DNA of 12,878 nucleotides, from the NCBI GenBank assembly GCA_024280975.1, contig JAMXLQ010000115.1, forward strand, positions 1-12,878, in the 5' to 3' direction. Source of the stretch: Methanosarcina sp. GTDB taxonomy: Archaea > Halobacteriota > Methanosarcinia > Methanosarcinales > Methanosarcinaceae. Each line of letters opens with the position of its first letter. Within the stretch, counting starts at the first letter, position 1. Under the pieces are notes generated by a model, which saw nothing but the letters and a program-made list of their open reading frames with translations, ran no database searches and had not been told where the DNA came from. This document shows positions 12,829 through 12,878 of the stretch, one piece after another. The position numbers and the translations under genes were made by a program.

Positions 12829-12878
12829 ATGGCATGCTTGAGAGAATATGACTTCGAAATTCTCTTGAAAAATACGAC
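12829..12878 (+). CDS. Possible start of a gene continuing past the window
   Basis: ATG at 12829 opens 16 codons without a stop to the window end (MACLREYDFEILLKNT). A weak AACAGG precedes it. It is too short to identify, and is offered only because it is open and lies downstream of TATA-like DNA. Confidence 0.25.
   Translation, partial: MACLREYDFEILLKNT

Noticed and set aside
1..12878. CRISPR array or rRNA/tRNA genes
   Set aside because: No regularly spaced repeats with unique spacers, no rRNA segments and no complete tRNA cloverleaf were found on reading both strands.

Overview
The window looks like chromosome of a methanogenic archaeon of the genus Methanosarcina. Support comes from a truncated corrinoid:coenzyme M methyltransferase (MtaA/MtbA type), an adjacent argD-hisC pair, archaeal TATA (BoxA) promoters in AT-rich spacers, frequent TTG/GTG starts with purine-rich Shine-Dalgarno sequences, and a bactofilin-like hexapeptide-repeat protein of a kind I associate with Methanosarcina. 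The genus call is inference from recognised families, not from a database search.

The left third (1-4443) is ordinary core genome, all on the minus strand: hisC (its 3' end lies outside the window), argD overlapping the start of hisC, a bactofilin-like scaffold protein with a hydrophobic insert, and a stand-alone PUA-domain protein resembling the C-terminal part of archaeosine tRNA-guanine transglycosylase. argD and hisC look translationally coupled.

The middle (4786-8500) holds three tandem plus-strand paralogues of about 350-370 residues. Each has an N-terminal ribbon-helix-helix (RHH) DNA-binding domain followed by what looks like two divergent copies of one alpha/beta module. I recognise no named family for the C-terminal part. 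The three are separately spaced and probably separately transcribed, and at least the third starts at TTG. They are the best candidate here for an undescribed regulatory system. A GATase1-like protein (8581-9147) follows.

The right third (about 9190-12260) is a scarred accessory region. In order it holds: a decayed phage terminase large-subunit fragment with two frameshifts and an in-frame stop; the C-terminal scrap of an IS5-type transposase abutting it tail to tail; a conserved protein with an HELLE motif whose original start is cut off by a 20-bp tandem duplication; two MITE-like inverted-repeat elements (one flanked by TA dinucleotides); a Trp/Tyr/Asn-rich protein broken by a homopolymer frameshift; a small charged protein; and a methyltransferase gene truncated after about 73 codons. 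This pattern suggests repeated insertion, recombination and gene decay, with the HELLE protein and its neighbours as likely imported cargo. The final 340 bases are AT-rich promoter-like DNA, with a possible new gene starting at 12829.
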